A stretch of DNA of 49,813 nucleotides from CAZLIC01 sp964559535 (GTDB lineage: Bacteria > Pseudomonadota > Alphaproteobacteria > Rhodobacterales > Rhodobacteraceae). Below, piece by piece: positions 32,962 through 40,969 of this stretch (its first letter is position 1; the number at the start of each line of letters is the position of its first letter). A model generated the notes under the pieces. The model saw nothing but the letters and a program-made list of their open reading frames with translations, was not told the origin of the DNA and did not search any database. A program made the position numbers and the translations under genes. The stretch lies in assembly GCA_964559535.1 (NCBI GenBank), contig CAZLIC010000021.1, positions 1 through 49,813 on the forward strand, in the 5' to 3' direction.

Positions 32962-34325
32962 ACCGTCCGCACCCGCGGCACGCCCTCGCCCCGCGCCCCG
33001 GCAGGGTCGACAATCAGGTCCGTCAGCGCCCAGACCAGCGCATCCAGCCGGTCGGGCGAGCCCTTGCCCTGCCAGCCGTCCACGCTCATCCGCAGCATCT
33101 GGTCCTCCAGCGCGCCCAGGCCCCGCACATGCCGCACCCGGCCCTGCTCGTACAGGGCGGCCACCGGCTCGGCCCGCAGGTGCTTGCCCCGCATCGCGTG
33201 CACCCGCTTCACCGGCAGCGCGCCGTCCACCTGGCGCAGCACCCGCTCCACCAGCTCGCCCCCCTGGTTGGCCTCCACCACCACGCGGTCGGCGCCAAAC
33301 CGCTCGGCCGCCGCCACCACCGCCCGCGCCCAGCCGTCGGGCGACACGCCCTGCACCGAACAGTCCGCCAGCACCACCGCCCGCGCCTCGCGCGCCGGAC
33401 CGTCGCCCAGACGGCCCACCACCACAATCCCGCAGGCATCGGCAGCCTTGCCGCCGGTCACCGGCGGGTCCACCGCCACCACCACGCGGCCCACCTGCGC
33501 CACCTCGGCATCGCTGGCCTGCGCCGCGCCGATCATCTCCACCGTCCACAGCGCCCCGTCCACCGTCTCGACGATCTCGCCCGCCAGCTCCTGCCGCCCC
33601 AGCGAAGACCCGCCATAGCGGGCATAGATCTCGTCCAGAAAGCTCTGCGCCAGATGCGCCTTGTTGGCATGCGTGGGGGCATGCGTCAGCGCCGTGGTCG
33701 GGTTCGCCAGAATGGCCTTCAGCACCCCCACGTTGCGCGGCGTCGTCGTCACCACCTGCCGCGGATGCTTGCCCAGCCGCAGCGCGAACTGCAGCATGTC
33801 CCAGGCGGCTTCCGCCTTCTTCCACTTGGCCAGCTCGTCAATCCAGGCCGCATCGAACTGCGGCCCCCGCATCCCCTCGGGCTCATGCGCCGAAAACACC
33901 TGCGCCGTCGCCCCGTTCGGCCACACCAGCCGCCGCCGCCCCGCTTCCCACTGCGGCCGCCGGTCGGGGGGCGAACAGGCCAGCAGGCCGCTCTCGCCCA
34001 TCACCATCACTTCCCGCGCCTGGTCCACCGTCTCGCCCACCAGCGCCACACGGGAACAGGCGCCCGGTGCCAGGGGCGTCGATCCCTCGACCTGCGCCCG
34101 CACCCACTCGGCCCCCGCCCGCGTCTTGCCCGCACCGCGCCCGCCCATGATCACCCAGGTGCGCCAGTTGCCCTCGGGCGGCAGCTGGTGCGGCAGCGCC
34201 CAGAACTCGAACATCCAGGGCAGCGCCAGCAGCGCGTTCTCGCCCAGGCTCTGGACGAATTCGTCAACCACCTCCGGCGTCGCGGAGGCGAGCCACGCGG
34301 CGCCCGATCTCGTCGCGTGCCGCAT
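32958..34325 (-). CDS. GTA g2: terminase large subunit
   Basis: The frame has 455 codons from ATG 34325; ATG 34340 is equally possible, and both overlap g1 by about 60-75 bp. Walker A is MGGRGAGKTRAGAEW and Walker B is FDAAWIDELAKW, with TPRNVGVLKAI as coupling motif. The C-terminal RNase H-like nuclease shows VVAVDPPVTGGKAADACGIV, VVVEANQGGELVERVL and PDRLDALVWALTDL. It packages host DNA into GTA heads. It is full length. Confidence 0.94.
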   Translation of the reverse strand: MRHATRSGAAWLASATPEVVDEFVQSLGENALLALPWMFEFWALPHQLPPEGNWRTWVIMGGRGAGKTRAGAEWVRAQVEGSTPLAPGACSRVALVGETVDQAREVMVMGESGLLACSPPDRRPQWEAGRRRLVWPNGATAQVFSAHEPEGMRGPQFDAAWIDELAKWKKAEAAWDMLQFALRLGKHPRQVVTTTPRNVGVLKAILANPTTALTHAPTHANKAHLAQSFLDEIYARYGGSSLGRQELAGEIVETVDGALWTVEMIGAAQASDAEVAQVGRVVVAVDPPVTGGKAADACGIVVVGRLGDGPAREARAVVLADCSVQGVSPDGWARAVVAAAERFGADRVVVEANQGGELVERVLRQVDGALPVKRVHAMRGKHLRAEPVAALYEQGRVRHVRGLGALEDQMLRMSVDGWQGKGSPDRLDALVWALTDLIVDPAGARGEGVPRVRTV

Positions 34326-34587
34326 CGAAGTCGATCGCATGGCCGCGGACGACCCCGGCAGTCTGCTGGCGGAGTTTGTCAACGCGTGTCCTTTCTTCCA
34401 TCAACGAATTGAACGTGCTGCGCAGCTCGCGCATCAGCCCGCTGGTTTCCTTCAATTCCGCAAACCTGCCCGCCCGCACCTCCCGCATGGCCAGCGCCAC
34501 CTGTTCGGCGCTTTCCCGCAGCATGTTCTCGGCCGTGGCCAACAGGTCGACGGGCTCTTCGGCCTCGCCGCTGAACTTGACTGTCAT
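34264..34587 (-). CDS. GTA g1: terminase small subunit
   Basis: The protein is 107 residues from ATG 34587 (MTVKFSGEAEEPVDLLATAE). It is nearly all helical, with a long amphipathic stretch (AEQVALAMREVRAGRFAELK, MRELRSTFNSLMEERTRVDK). This fits g1 of RcGTA, which has been identified as the small terminase. There is no specific DNA-recognition motif, consistent with GTA packaging of random host DNA. It is the first gene of the cluster, and its leader carries a promoter and a terminator-like hairpin. Confidence 0.88.
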   Translation of the reverse strand: MTVKFSGEAEEPVDLLATAENMLRESAEQVALAMREVRAGRFAELKETSGLMRELRSTFNSLMEERTRVDKLRQQTAGVVRGHAIDFDAARDEIGRRVARLRDAGGG

Positions 34588-34635
34588 CTCAGCCGTCGCA
34601 TCCCCCGCCCCATGACGATGTTCCCGCCCCGGCCA

Positions 34636-34670
34636 AACAAAAAGCGGCGCCGGGTTTCCCCGTGCCGCTT
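34636..34670 (-). terminator. Intrinsic-terminator hairpin in the GTA leader
   Basis: Read leftward: AAGCGGC, A, CGGG, tetraloop GAAA, CCCG, GC, GCCGCTT, then TTTGTTT. A two-part stem closed by a GNRA loop and followed by a U-run is a strong intrinsic terminator. It lies about 20-50 nt downstream of the predicted start point and about 50 bp before g1. It may attenuate GTA transcription, or end the small upstream gene. Confidence 0.7.
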
Positions 34671-34695
34671 GCCCACCTCGTCCAGCTTGCCCGAA

Positions 34696-34724
34696 CCTAT
34701 ACCTTCGACCGCGCGCCGGGTCAA
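34696..34724 (-). promoter_or_regulatory. Sigma-70-type promoter upstream of GTA g1
   Basis: On the leftward strand TTGACC (34719-34724) and TATAGG (34696-34701) are separated by exactly 17 bp. Transcription would begin near 34689, about 100 bp before g1. It is the best promoter match I noticed in the window. About 45 bp upstream, TTAAGGAAAGGTAAA resembles a degenerate CtrA-type site (TTAA-N7-TAAA), which is weak. Confidence 0.6.
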
Positions 34725-34803
34725 GCAGAAAATCGTTCCACGCCAGACGGTTAGCGAACGCCGCCTTTACCTTTCCTTAACCATGCGCCCCGCGCCCGGC
34801 GCC

Positions 34804-34968
34804 TCACTCTTCAGGCTTGGCCTCGGCCGGCTCCGGCGTTTCTTCGGTCTTCGGGCGCGGGCCAAAGTTGGTGTTGCCGAACCGACGCCGGTTCGCCCCC
34901 TTGGGCGACGCAGGCTTGCTCAGGAACTCGGTCAGGTCGAACGGCGGTTTCGACACGAAGTTGCCCAT
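34804..34968 (-). CDS. Unknown 54-residue basic protein with acidic tail
   Basis: ATG 34968 gives MGNFVSKPPFDLTEFLSKPA, then a basic RRRFGNTNFGPRP and a Glu/Pro-rich tail (KTEETPEPAEAKPEE). I do not recognise the family. There is no membrane segment and no cysteine. The frame is open further upstream (to 35145), but that part is less protein-like. It lies between mltG and the GTA promoter on the same strand, upstream of both GTA leader signals. It may be a real small gene; codon third positions are G/C-rich as in neighbours. Confidence 0.5.
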   Translation of the reverse strand: MGNFVSKPPFDLTEFLSKPASPKGANRRRFGNTNFGPRPKTEETPEPAEAKPEE

Positions 34969-35267
34969 CTGGGGTGCTTTCTGTATGTTCGCGGGAAGAC
35001 GGCGCGCGTTCCGGTCGAACGCACGCTCTCTCACACATGGGGCATCCGGCCGAAGAAAGCGACAGGTCATGTCCGACAATCGCGCAGGCCCATGGGAACG
35101 TTGCAAAGATTTCCGGCCACCGCGCGCTGCCGTTGCGTTAACCACGTTCCGGCAAGATCGCCGAAAAACCGGCTTGGCTGCAAATCACCTGTTACAACAT
35201 CATGAAATCACGCAGGATTTTTGCAAATCGACGCGAAGCTAATTCTTTGCAAACCGCTTTGGGCGCG
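34969..35267. other. AT-richer intergenic region between mltG and the small gene
   Basis: No gene is seen. TTTGCAAA occurs at about 35217-35224 and 35246-35253, with a related TGCAAATC near 35177, and GTTAACC near 35137. The clustering of TTTGCAAA resembles a regulator-binding region for the leftward small gene/GTA side, but no protein can be named. Confidence 0.35.
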
Positions 35268-36443
35268 TCACTCGCCCTGCACGCCCGTCACGCCCTCTTC
35301 GGCGCGCTGCTTCTCGATGGCCCGCCACGCCTCGACGTTGCGGTTGTGCTCGTCCAGCGTCTCGGCAAAGGCATGCCCACCGGTGCCATCGGCCACGAAG
35401 AAGATGTAGGGCGTGGTGTCCGGGTTCAGCGCGGCCTCGATGCTGGCCCGGCCCGGGTTCGCAATCGGCGTCGGCGGCAAACCGTCAATCACATAGGTAT
35501 TGTAAGGGGTTTCGCGGCGAAGTTCACTCTGCCGCAACCCCCGGCCCAGCACCCCCTCGCCCTTGGTGATGCCATAGATCACCGTCGGGTCGGTCTGCAG
35601 CTTCATCCCCTTGCGCAGCCGGTTCACGAACACGCTGGCCACCTGCCCCCGCTCCTCGGGCACCCCGGTCTCCTTCTCGATGATCGAAGCCATCACCAAC
35701 GCCTCCTCCGGCGACTCATAAGGCAATGATTCCGCTCGGTTATTCCAAAACTCCGCCAGAATCATGGCCTGCCGTTCGGCCATCTCCGACACCAGCGCAT
35801 CGCGGTCCGCACCCCGGTCCACGGCATAGCTGTCGGGCGCCAGCGACCCTTCAGACGGAACCGCAGGCGCCTCGCCGCTCAGGAACGGGGCCTTCTTCAG
35901 CCCGTCGATCACCTGCCAGCTCGTCGCCCCCTCGGCCACCGTCACCCGCAGCCGCAGGTCGGGTTCATCTGCAACCGCCAGATATTCCTGCGGAATCTCG
36001 CCGGCCGGGTCGAACTTCACGACGTCCCGGTACTGTTGCGTCGCCGGGTCCAGCTCACGCAGCACAACATCGGTCGCCGTCACCCCGATGCGGAAATTCA
36101 CCTCGCGCCCGCAGGTGCTGGCGCCGCCTTGCGTCACCAGATCCACCACCTGCGCCATCGATGCGCCCGGCGGAACCAGGTAACTGCCGAATTTCAGGGC
36201 ATTTTCCCGCCCCGCATAATCCGCGCCGATGCGGAACACCCGGGCATCCCGGATGACGCCCTGCTCCTCAAGCCGCCGGCTCACCGCCGAAAACGACGCC
36301 CCCCGCTCCACCCGCACACAGGCCGCCTCGGCCAGCGGCCCGGGCTGGGTGTACATCTCGCGTCCCCAGGCCAGCAGCCCCGCCGCCACTACCAGCGCCA
36401 GGATGATCAGCGTCAGCGTGTTCGAGGCCAGCGCCCGCCACAT
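35268..36443 (-). CDS. mltG: Endolytic murein transglycosylase
   Basis: The protein is 391 residues. It has one N-terminal membrane helix (about 9-26, TLTLIILALVVAAGLLAWG). The periplasmic YceG/MltG domain includes the catalytic Glu256 in VMASIIEKETG, with VFVNRLRKGMKLQTDPTVIY and LPPTPIANPGRASIEAALNP. It cleaves nascent glycan strands and sets their length. The start shares its A with the fabF stop (TGATG), so the two are translationally coupled, as is common in the family. Confidence 0.95.
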   Translation of the reverse strand: MWRALASNTLTLIILALVVAAGLLAWGREMYTQPGPLAEAACVRVERGASFSAVSRRLEEQGVIRDARVFRIGADYAGRENALKFGSYLVPPGASMAQVVDLVTQGGASTCGREVNFRIGVTATDVVLRELDPATQQYRDVVKFDPAGEIPQEYLAVADEPDLRLRVTVAEGATSWQVIDGLKKAPFLSGEAPAVPSEGSLAPDSYAVDRGADRDALVSEMAERQAMILAEFWNNRAESLPYESPEEALVMASIIEKETGVPEERGQVASVFVNRLRKGMKLQTDPTVIYGITKGEGVLGRGLRQSELRRETPYNTYVIDGLPPTPIANPGRASIEAALNPDTTPYIFFVADGTGGHAFAETLDEHNRNVEAWRAIEKQRAEEGVTGVQGE

Positions 36444-37705
36444 CAGCCGCCCGCCCGCCCCAGCACCAGACTGGCATTGGTGCCGCCGAACCCGAAGGAA
36501 TTCGACAGCGCCACCTCGATATTGCGTTTCACGGGGGTATGCGGCGCCAGATCCAGCACCGGCTGTACCGCAGGATTGTCCAGGTTGATGGTCGGCGGCG
36601 CTACCTGGTCGCGGATCGACAGCACGCAGAAGATCGCCTCCACTGCCCCTGCCGCCCCCAGAAGATGGCCGATGGACGACTTCGTCGAGCTCATCGTGGC
36701 CTTCGCCGCCGAATTGCCCAGAAGCCGCTCCACCGCCCCCAGCTCGATGGTGTCGGCCATGGTCGAGGTGCCATGCGCGTTGATGTAGTCCACCCGGTCC
36801 GGCGTCAGCCCAGCCCGAGCCAAGGCGGCGGCCATGCTGCGGAACCCGCCGTCGCCGTCCTCGCTGGGCGCCGTGATGTGATAGGCATCGCCCGACAGGC
36901 CATAGCCCAGCACTTCGGCATAAATCGTGGCGCCACGGGCCTTTGCGTGCTCAAGCTCTTCCAGCACCACAACCCCGGCCCCTTCGCCCATCACGAACCC
37001 GTCGCGGTCGGCGTCATAGGGGCGGCTGGCCTTGGTCGGGTCGTCGGCACGCTTCGTCGACAGCGCCTTGCAGGCGTTGAACCCGGCGATGCCGATTTCG
37101 GAGATCGGGCTTTCCGCGCCGCCCGCCACCATGATGTCGGCATCCCCCCACTGGATCAGCCGCGCCGCATCGCCGATGGCATGGGCGCCGGTGGAACAGG
37201 CCGTCACCACTGCATGGTTCGGCCCCTTGAAGCCGAAGCGGATCGACACCTGCCCCGAGATCAGGTTGATCAGCGCGCCCGGAATAAAGAACGGCGACAC
37301 CCGCCTCGGCCCGCGCTCCTTGATCAGCACCGCGGTTTCGGCAATCGAGGTCAGCCCGCCGATCCCCGACCCGATCATCACCCCCGTCCGCAGCCGCTCG
37401 GCCTCGGACAGGGTCTCGATCCCGGCATCGCGCACCGCCTGCGTGGCGGCGGCCATGCCGTACAGGATGAAGTCATCCACCTTGCGGCGGTCCTTGGGCT
37501 CCATCCACTGGTCGGGGTTGAAGGTGCCGTCGCTGCCATTCCCCATGGGAATCTCGCAGGCATACTGCGTGACCACGTTCGAGGCATCAAAGCGGGTGAT
37601 CGCCCGTGCCCCCGATTGCCCCGCCAGAAGCCGCGCCCAGGTGGTCTCGACCCCGCATCCCAGCGGCGTCACCATCCCCAGCCCCGTGACCACGACCCGC
37701 CGCAT
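36443..37705 (-). CDS. fabF: Beta-ketoacyl-ACP synthase II
   Basis: The protein is 420 residues from ATG 37705 (MRRVVVTGLGMVTPLGCGVE). It condenses malonyl-ACP with acyl-ACP in fatty-acid elongation. The catalytic triad is visible: Cys170 in VVTACSTGAHAIG, His311 in YINAHGTST and His347 in SSIGHLLGAAG. The C-terminal NSFGFGGTNASLVL is standard. It is coupled to mltG downstream. The usual upstream acpP gene is absent; a 670-bp repeat-filled gap lies there instead. Confidence 0.96.
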   Translation of the reverse strand: MRRVVVTGLGMVTPLGCGVETTWARLLAGQSGARAITRFDASNVVTQYACEIPMGNGSDGTFNPDQWMEPKDRRKVDDFILYGMAAATQAVRDAGIETLSEAERLRTGVMIGSGIGGLTSIAETAVLIKERGPRRVSPFFIPGALINLISGQVSIRFGFKGPNHAVVTACSTGAHAIGDAARLIQWGDADIMVAGGAESPISEIGIAGFNACKALSTKRADDPTKASRPYDADRDGFVMGEGAGVVVLEELEHAKARGATIYAEVLGYGLSGDAYHITAPSEDGDGGFRSMAAALARAGLTPDRVDYINAHGTSTMADTIELGAVERLLGNSAAKATMSSTKSSIGHLLGAAGAVEAIFCVLSIRDQVAPPTINLDNPAVQPVLDLAPHTPVKRNIEVALSNSFGFGGTNASLVLGRAGG

Positions 37706-37882
37706 GCCGTCCCCCAAGCCTTGCCCAGCCCGCAGGCGTGATACACGCCCCACCCGCCCCGTGCAACCGGACCGGCGCGACGCGGGTCCCCGTCCTCGGC
37801 CCGCTCGCGGGTCCGGCGCAAGGCGCCGTGCCCGCGGCGGCCCTGCGGTCCGGCCCGGAAAGACCCCGCCCTCGGGCGCCAC

Positions 37883-37914
37883 GCGCGGCAAGGCGCAAGG
37901 GCGCCTTGCCGCGC
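37883..37914. repeat. Perfect 14-bp GC hairpin
   Basis: GCGCGGCAAGGCGC (37883-37896) and GCGCCTTGCCGCGC (37901-37914) are exact complements around AAGG. There is no T-run. It could stall polymerase or block read-through toward fabF. Confidence 0.7.
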
Positions 37915-38098
37915 CTGCCGCCCTGCGGAGCGGCCCGTGCCGGGGGCTGCGCCCCCGGACCCCCTGTTCCCTGGCGAATGTTTCCCGCCGCGTGTCCCGT
38001 GCGCCAAATCCGGCTTCAGGTCGGGCGCGGATCGCAGGGGGTTGCCCGTTGCGTCAACCATCGCGGTACGGACCGATGGCGGACATGATGGTCGCCCG

Positions 38099-38211
38099 CC
38101 CGAGCGGTATTTGGGCAAAGGTGAGAACAGCAGATCTTCCTGCCCGTTTCCGTGGCTTCCCCTTGTCCAAGTACCCCCGGGTGGGTCCGGGAGGGCAGGC
38201 AGCCCTCCCGG
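38099..38211. repeat. Two facing copies of the AAATACC / GTCCGGG intergenic element
   Basis: CCCGAGCGGTATTTGGGCAAAGGTGAG (38099-38125) is the reverse-complement form of the TTTGC...AAATACC lead. From 38149 a forward copy runs TTGTCCAAGTACCCCCGGG into GTCCGGGAGGGC, loop AGGCA, GCCCTCCCGG. Same family as 4523, 29463 and 32851. Confidence 0.55.
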
Positions 38212-38375
38212 GGCCGGGGGCGCAGGGCGACGCCGCGCACGACAGCGCCCTTCGGGCGGGCCGGGCCAGGCGCGGGGGTTCAAAGGGGGGCCACCGCCCC
38301 CTTTTGCCAGGCCCAAGGGCGCAGCCCGCGGGAGCGCCCCTTTCCGCCCGCCTGTCCGGTGCTAGGATCGACGGC

Positions 38376-39374
38376 ATGTCCCACAGCCCTGTCCTTACCT
38401 TTACCGACCGCGGCATCTACTGCCCCGCGGGCGATTTCCATATCGACCCCTGGCGCCCGGTGTCCCGTGCGCTGGTCACCCATGGCCATTCCGACCATGC
38501 CCGCTGGGGCCATGGCCGCTATCTGTGTACCCACGCCGCGCTACCCGTCATCCGCCTGCGGCTCGGTGACATCGCCGCCGAGGGCATCGGCTGGGCCGAG
38601 CCCCGCCGTATCGGCGACGCCACTGTCAGCTTCCATCCCGCGGGGCACGTCCCCGGCTCAGCGCAGGTCCGGGTCGAAGTCGATGGCGAGGTCTGGGTCG
38701 TCTCGGGCGACTACAAGACCGAAGCCGACGGCCTGTGCGAACCCTGGGAACCCGTGTCCTGCCACACCTTCATCAGCGAATGCACCTTCGGCCTGCCGCT
38801 GTTCCGCTGGCAACCGCAGGCAGACGTCATCGCGCAGATCGCCGCCTGGTGGCAGGCGAATGCCGCCGAAGGCCGGGTCAGCGTGCTGGGCGCCTATGGT
38901 CTGGGCAAGGCGCAGCGCATCATGGCGGCGCTTCCCGCGCTGGGGCCCATCCTGACCCACGGCGCGGTCGAGGCGCCGACGGCGGTGCTGCGCGCGCAGG
39001 GATACCGGCTGCCCGCAACGCAGCGCGCGGGCGGCCCCGCCCCGAAAGGCGCGCTGGTCATCGCGCCGCCATCGGCGCTGGGCAGCCCCTGGGCGGCCAA
39101 GCTTGGCGACACCGCCGAGGCCTTCGCCAGTGGCTGGATGGCGCTGCGCGGCATCCGCCGCCGCCGCGGACTGGCTACCGGCTTCGTGCTGTCCGACCAC
39201 GCCGACTGGCCGGGGCTGAATGCCGCCATTGCCGCCACCGGCGCCGGACGGGTGTTCGTGACGCATGGCTACACCGCCCCGTTCCGCCGCTGGCTGGCCG
39301 AGCAGGGCTACGACGCGCAAGTTGTTGCCACCGAGTTCGCCGGGGAAGAAACGGCCGACCCGGAGGCCGAATGA
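38376..39374 (+). CDS. Ligase-associated metallo-beta-lactamase-fold DNA exonuclease
   Basis: The protein is 332 residues from ATG 38376, with AGGA 8 bases upstream. The metallo-beta-lactamase/beta-CASP motif ALVTHGHSDHARWGHG gives the HxHxDH zinc site. VSFHPAGHVPGSAQVRVE and VVSGDYKTEAD supply further ligands, and the C-terminus has FVLSDHADWPGL and VFVTHGY. Family members are nucleases coupled to ATP-dependent ligases for DNA repair. Its TGA overlaps the ligase ATG. Confidence 0.93.
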   Translation: MSHSPVLTFTDRGIYCPAGDFHIDPWRPVSRALVTHGHSDHARWGHGRYLCTHAALPVIRLRLGDIAAEGIGWAEPRRIGDATVSFHPAGHVPGSAQVRVEVDGEVWVVSGDYKTEADGLCEPWEPVSCHTFISECTFGLPLFRWQPQADVIAQIAAWWQANAAEGRVSVLGAYGLGKAQRIMAALPALGPILTHGAVEAPTAVLRAQGYRLPATQRAGGPAPKGALVIAPPSALGSPWAAKLGDTAEAFASGWMALRGIRRRRGLATGFVLSDHADWPGLNAAIAATGAGRVFVTHGYTAPFRRWLAEQGYDAQVVATEFAGEETADPEAE

Positions 39375-40969
39375 ACCGCTTTGCCGCCCTCTTTGCCGCG
39401 CTGGACAGCACCACCCGGACCGCCGAAAAGACGGCCGCGCTGGCCGACTACTTCCGCAGCGCCCCCGAGGATGACCGGCTGTGGTGCGCGGCGCTGTTGT
39501 CCGGGCGGCGGCCGAAGCGGGCGGTAAATGCCACCGAACTGCGCGAATGGGCGGCACAGGCGGCGGGCCTGCCGCTGTGGCTGTTCGAGGAAGCCTATGC
39601 CGTGGCGGGCGACCTGGCCGAGACGATTGCGCTGGTCCTGCCACCTGCCACGCGACAGGATGACCGAACGCTGACCGACTGGATCGAAACGCTTGCCGTT
39701 CTTCCCGGCCAGCCGCCCGACCTGCGCCGCGCCGCCGTGCTGGCCGCGTGGGACGGGCTGGGGGACACCGGTCGGTTCCTGTTCAACAAGCTGCTCACCG
39801 GCGGCTTCCGCATGGGGGTCAGCCGCGGGCTGATGACCCGCGCCATGGCCCAGGCCACCGGGCAGGATGAGGCTGACATCGCCCACCGCCTGATGGGCGA
39901 CTGGACCCCCGCCACCACCACCTGGGCCGACCTGACCACCGGCGCCACCGGACAGGCGCAACCCTTCCCCTTTGCGCTGGCCTCGGCGCTGGAAGGCCCC
40001 GCCCAGGCGTTGGGCGACCCCGCCGACTGGGCGGCGGAATGGAAGTGGGACGGCATCCGCGGCCAGCTGATCGCCCGCCCCGGCACCCTGGCCCTTTGGA
40101 GCCGGGGCGAGGAACTGATGACCGACCGCTTCCCCGAATTCGCCATCCTGGCCCGCGCCCTGCCGCCCGGCACGGTGATTGACGGCGAGGTGCTGGCCTG
40201 GAACGGCGCGCCCCTGCCCTTTGCGCAATTGCAGCGCCGCATCGGCCGCAAGACCGTGCCGCGCGCCGTGCTGGCCCAGGCGCCCGCGCATCTTCTGGCC
40301 TATGACCTGCTGGAAGCCGATGGCCGCGACCTGCGCGACACGCCCTTCGCCGAACGCCGCGCGCGGCTTGAGGCGCTGGTATCTGCCCTGCCGCCCGGCG
40401 CCCCGTTCTCTGCCTCGCCCCTCATCGCGTTCGACACATGGGAGGAATTGGCCCGCCTCCGCGCCACCTCGCGCGACCGGTCCGCCGAAGGCCTGATGCT
40501 GAAGCGCCGCGCCTCACCCTACTTCACCGGCCGCAAGCGGGGCGACTGGTGGAAGTGGAAGATCGAACCCTTCAGCGTCGATGCCGTGATGCTGTACGCG
40601 CAGGCCGGGCACGGGCGGCGGGCGAACCTGTTTACCGATTTCACCTTCGCTGTTCGCGACGGCGCGGCCTTCGTGCCCTTCACCAAGGCCTACTCAGGCC
40701 TGACCGACGCCGAATTCGCGGAAATCACGCGCTGGGTGCAGAAGAACACGCTGGAACGCTTTGGCCCCGTGCGGCGCGTGCCGCCCGAACTGGTGTTCGA
40801 GATCGCATTCGAGGGCATCCAGGCCAGCCCCCGGCACAAAAGCGGCATCGCGCTGCGGTTTCCGCGCATGCTGCGCTGGCGGCACGACAAGCCGGTGGCG
40901 GAAATCGACACGCTGGACAGCCTGAAGGCGCTGCTGGCGGTTGAAACCGGGCGCGCGGCCGCGCCATGA
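39371..40969 (+). CDS. ATP-dependent DNA ligase
   Basis: The protein is 532 residues starting MNRFAALFAALDSTTRTAEK. The N-terminal DNA-binding domain has GLGDTGRFLFNKLLTGGFRMGVS. The nucleotidyltransferase core has the AMP-accepting Lys225 in AEWKWDGIRGQLI, then GTVIDGEVLAWNG, EGLMLKRRASPY and DWWKWKIEP. The OB-fold carries the last motifs. This is the ligase type found with the exonuclease upstream (and in other genomes with an Lhr helicase and a phosphoesterase, both absent here). Exonuclease and ligase overlap as ATGA, as do ligase and the caspase gene. Confidence 0.95.
   Translation: MNRFAALFAALDSTTRTAEKTAALADYFRSAPEDDRLWCAALLSGRRPKRAVNATELREWAAQAAGLPLWLFEEAYAVAGDLAETIALVLPPATRQDDRTLTDWIETLAVLPGQPPDLRRAAVLAAWDGLGDTGRFLFNKLLTGGFRMGVSRGLMTRAMAQATGQDEADIAHRLMGDWTPATTTWADLTTGATGQAQPFPFALASALEGPAQALGDPADWAAEWKWDGIRGQLIARPGTLALWSRGEELMTDRFPEFAILARALPPGTVIDGEVLAWNGAPLPFAQLQRRIGRKTVPRAVLAQAPAHLLAYDLLEADGRDLRDTPFAERRARLEALVSALPPGAPFSASPLIAFDTWEELARLRATSRDRSAEGLMLKRRASPYFTGRKRGDWWKWKIEPFSVDAVMLYAQAGHGRRANLFTDFTFAVRDGAAFVPFTKAYSGLTDAEFAEITRWVQKNTLERFGPVRRVPPELVFEIAFEGIQASPRHKSGIALRFPRMLRWRHDKPVAEIDTLDSLKALLAVETGRAAAP

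Larger units (their letters stand above)
20565..34587 (-). mobile_element. Complete RcGTA-like gene transfer agent structural cluster
   Basis: Seventeen consecutive leftward genes follow the order of the Rhodobacter capsulatus GTA: small and large terminase, portal, g3.5, prohead protease, capsid, connector, stopper, tail terminator, tail tube, g10, g10.1, tape measure, distal tail, hub, cell-wall peptidase and the giant fibre protein. All frames are intact and most neighbours overlap by 1-4 bp. GC content matches the chromosome. There is no integrase, replication, lysis or attachment-site feature at either end, as expected for a domesticated GTA rather than a prophage. Holin/endolysin, head-spike and regulatory (gafA) genes are elsewhere in known GTA hosts and are not in this window. 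Confidence 0.93.
37706..38375. other. Gene-free GC-rich interval with stacked hairpins and repeats
   Basis: No credible gene is seen in 670 bp. It contains a perfect 14-bp stem at 37883-37914, CCGGGGGC-TGC-GCCCCCGG at 37940-37958, and the two facing intergenic-element copies at 38099-38211. Sequence around 37770-37960 is a mosaic of short GC-rich words (GGCGCC, GCGGCC). It looks like a graveyard of small repeats where acpP would be expected in relatives. Confidence 0.6.

Noticed and set aside
20565..34587. Active prophage
   Set aside because: No integrase, replication, immunity, lysis or attachment repeats; order and content are those of a GTA.
34804..35145. Full 113-codon version of the small gene upstream of the GTA
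   Set aside because: Residues before Met at 34968 lack a ribosome site and read like non-coding sequence; the shorter form is preferred.
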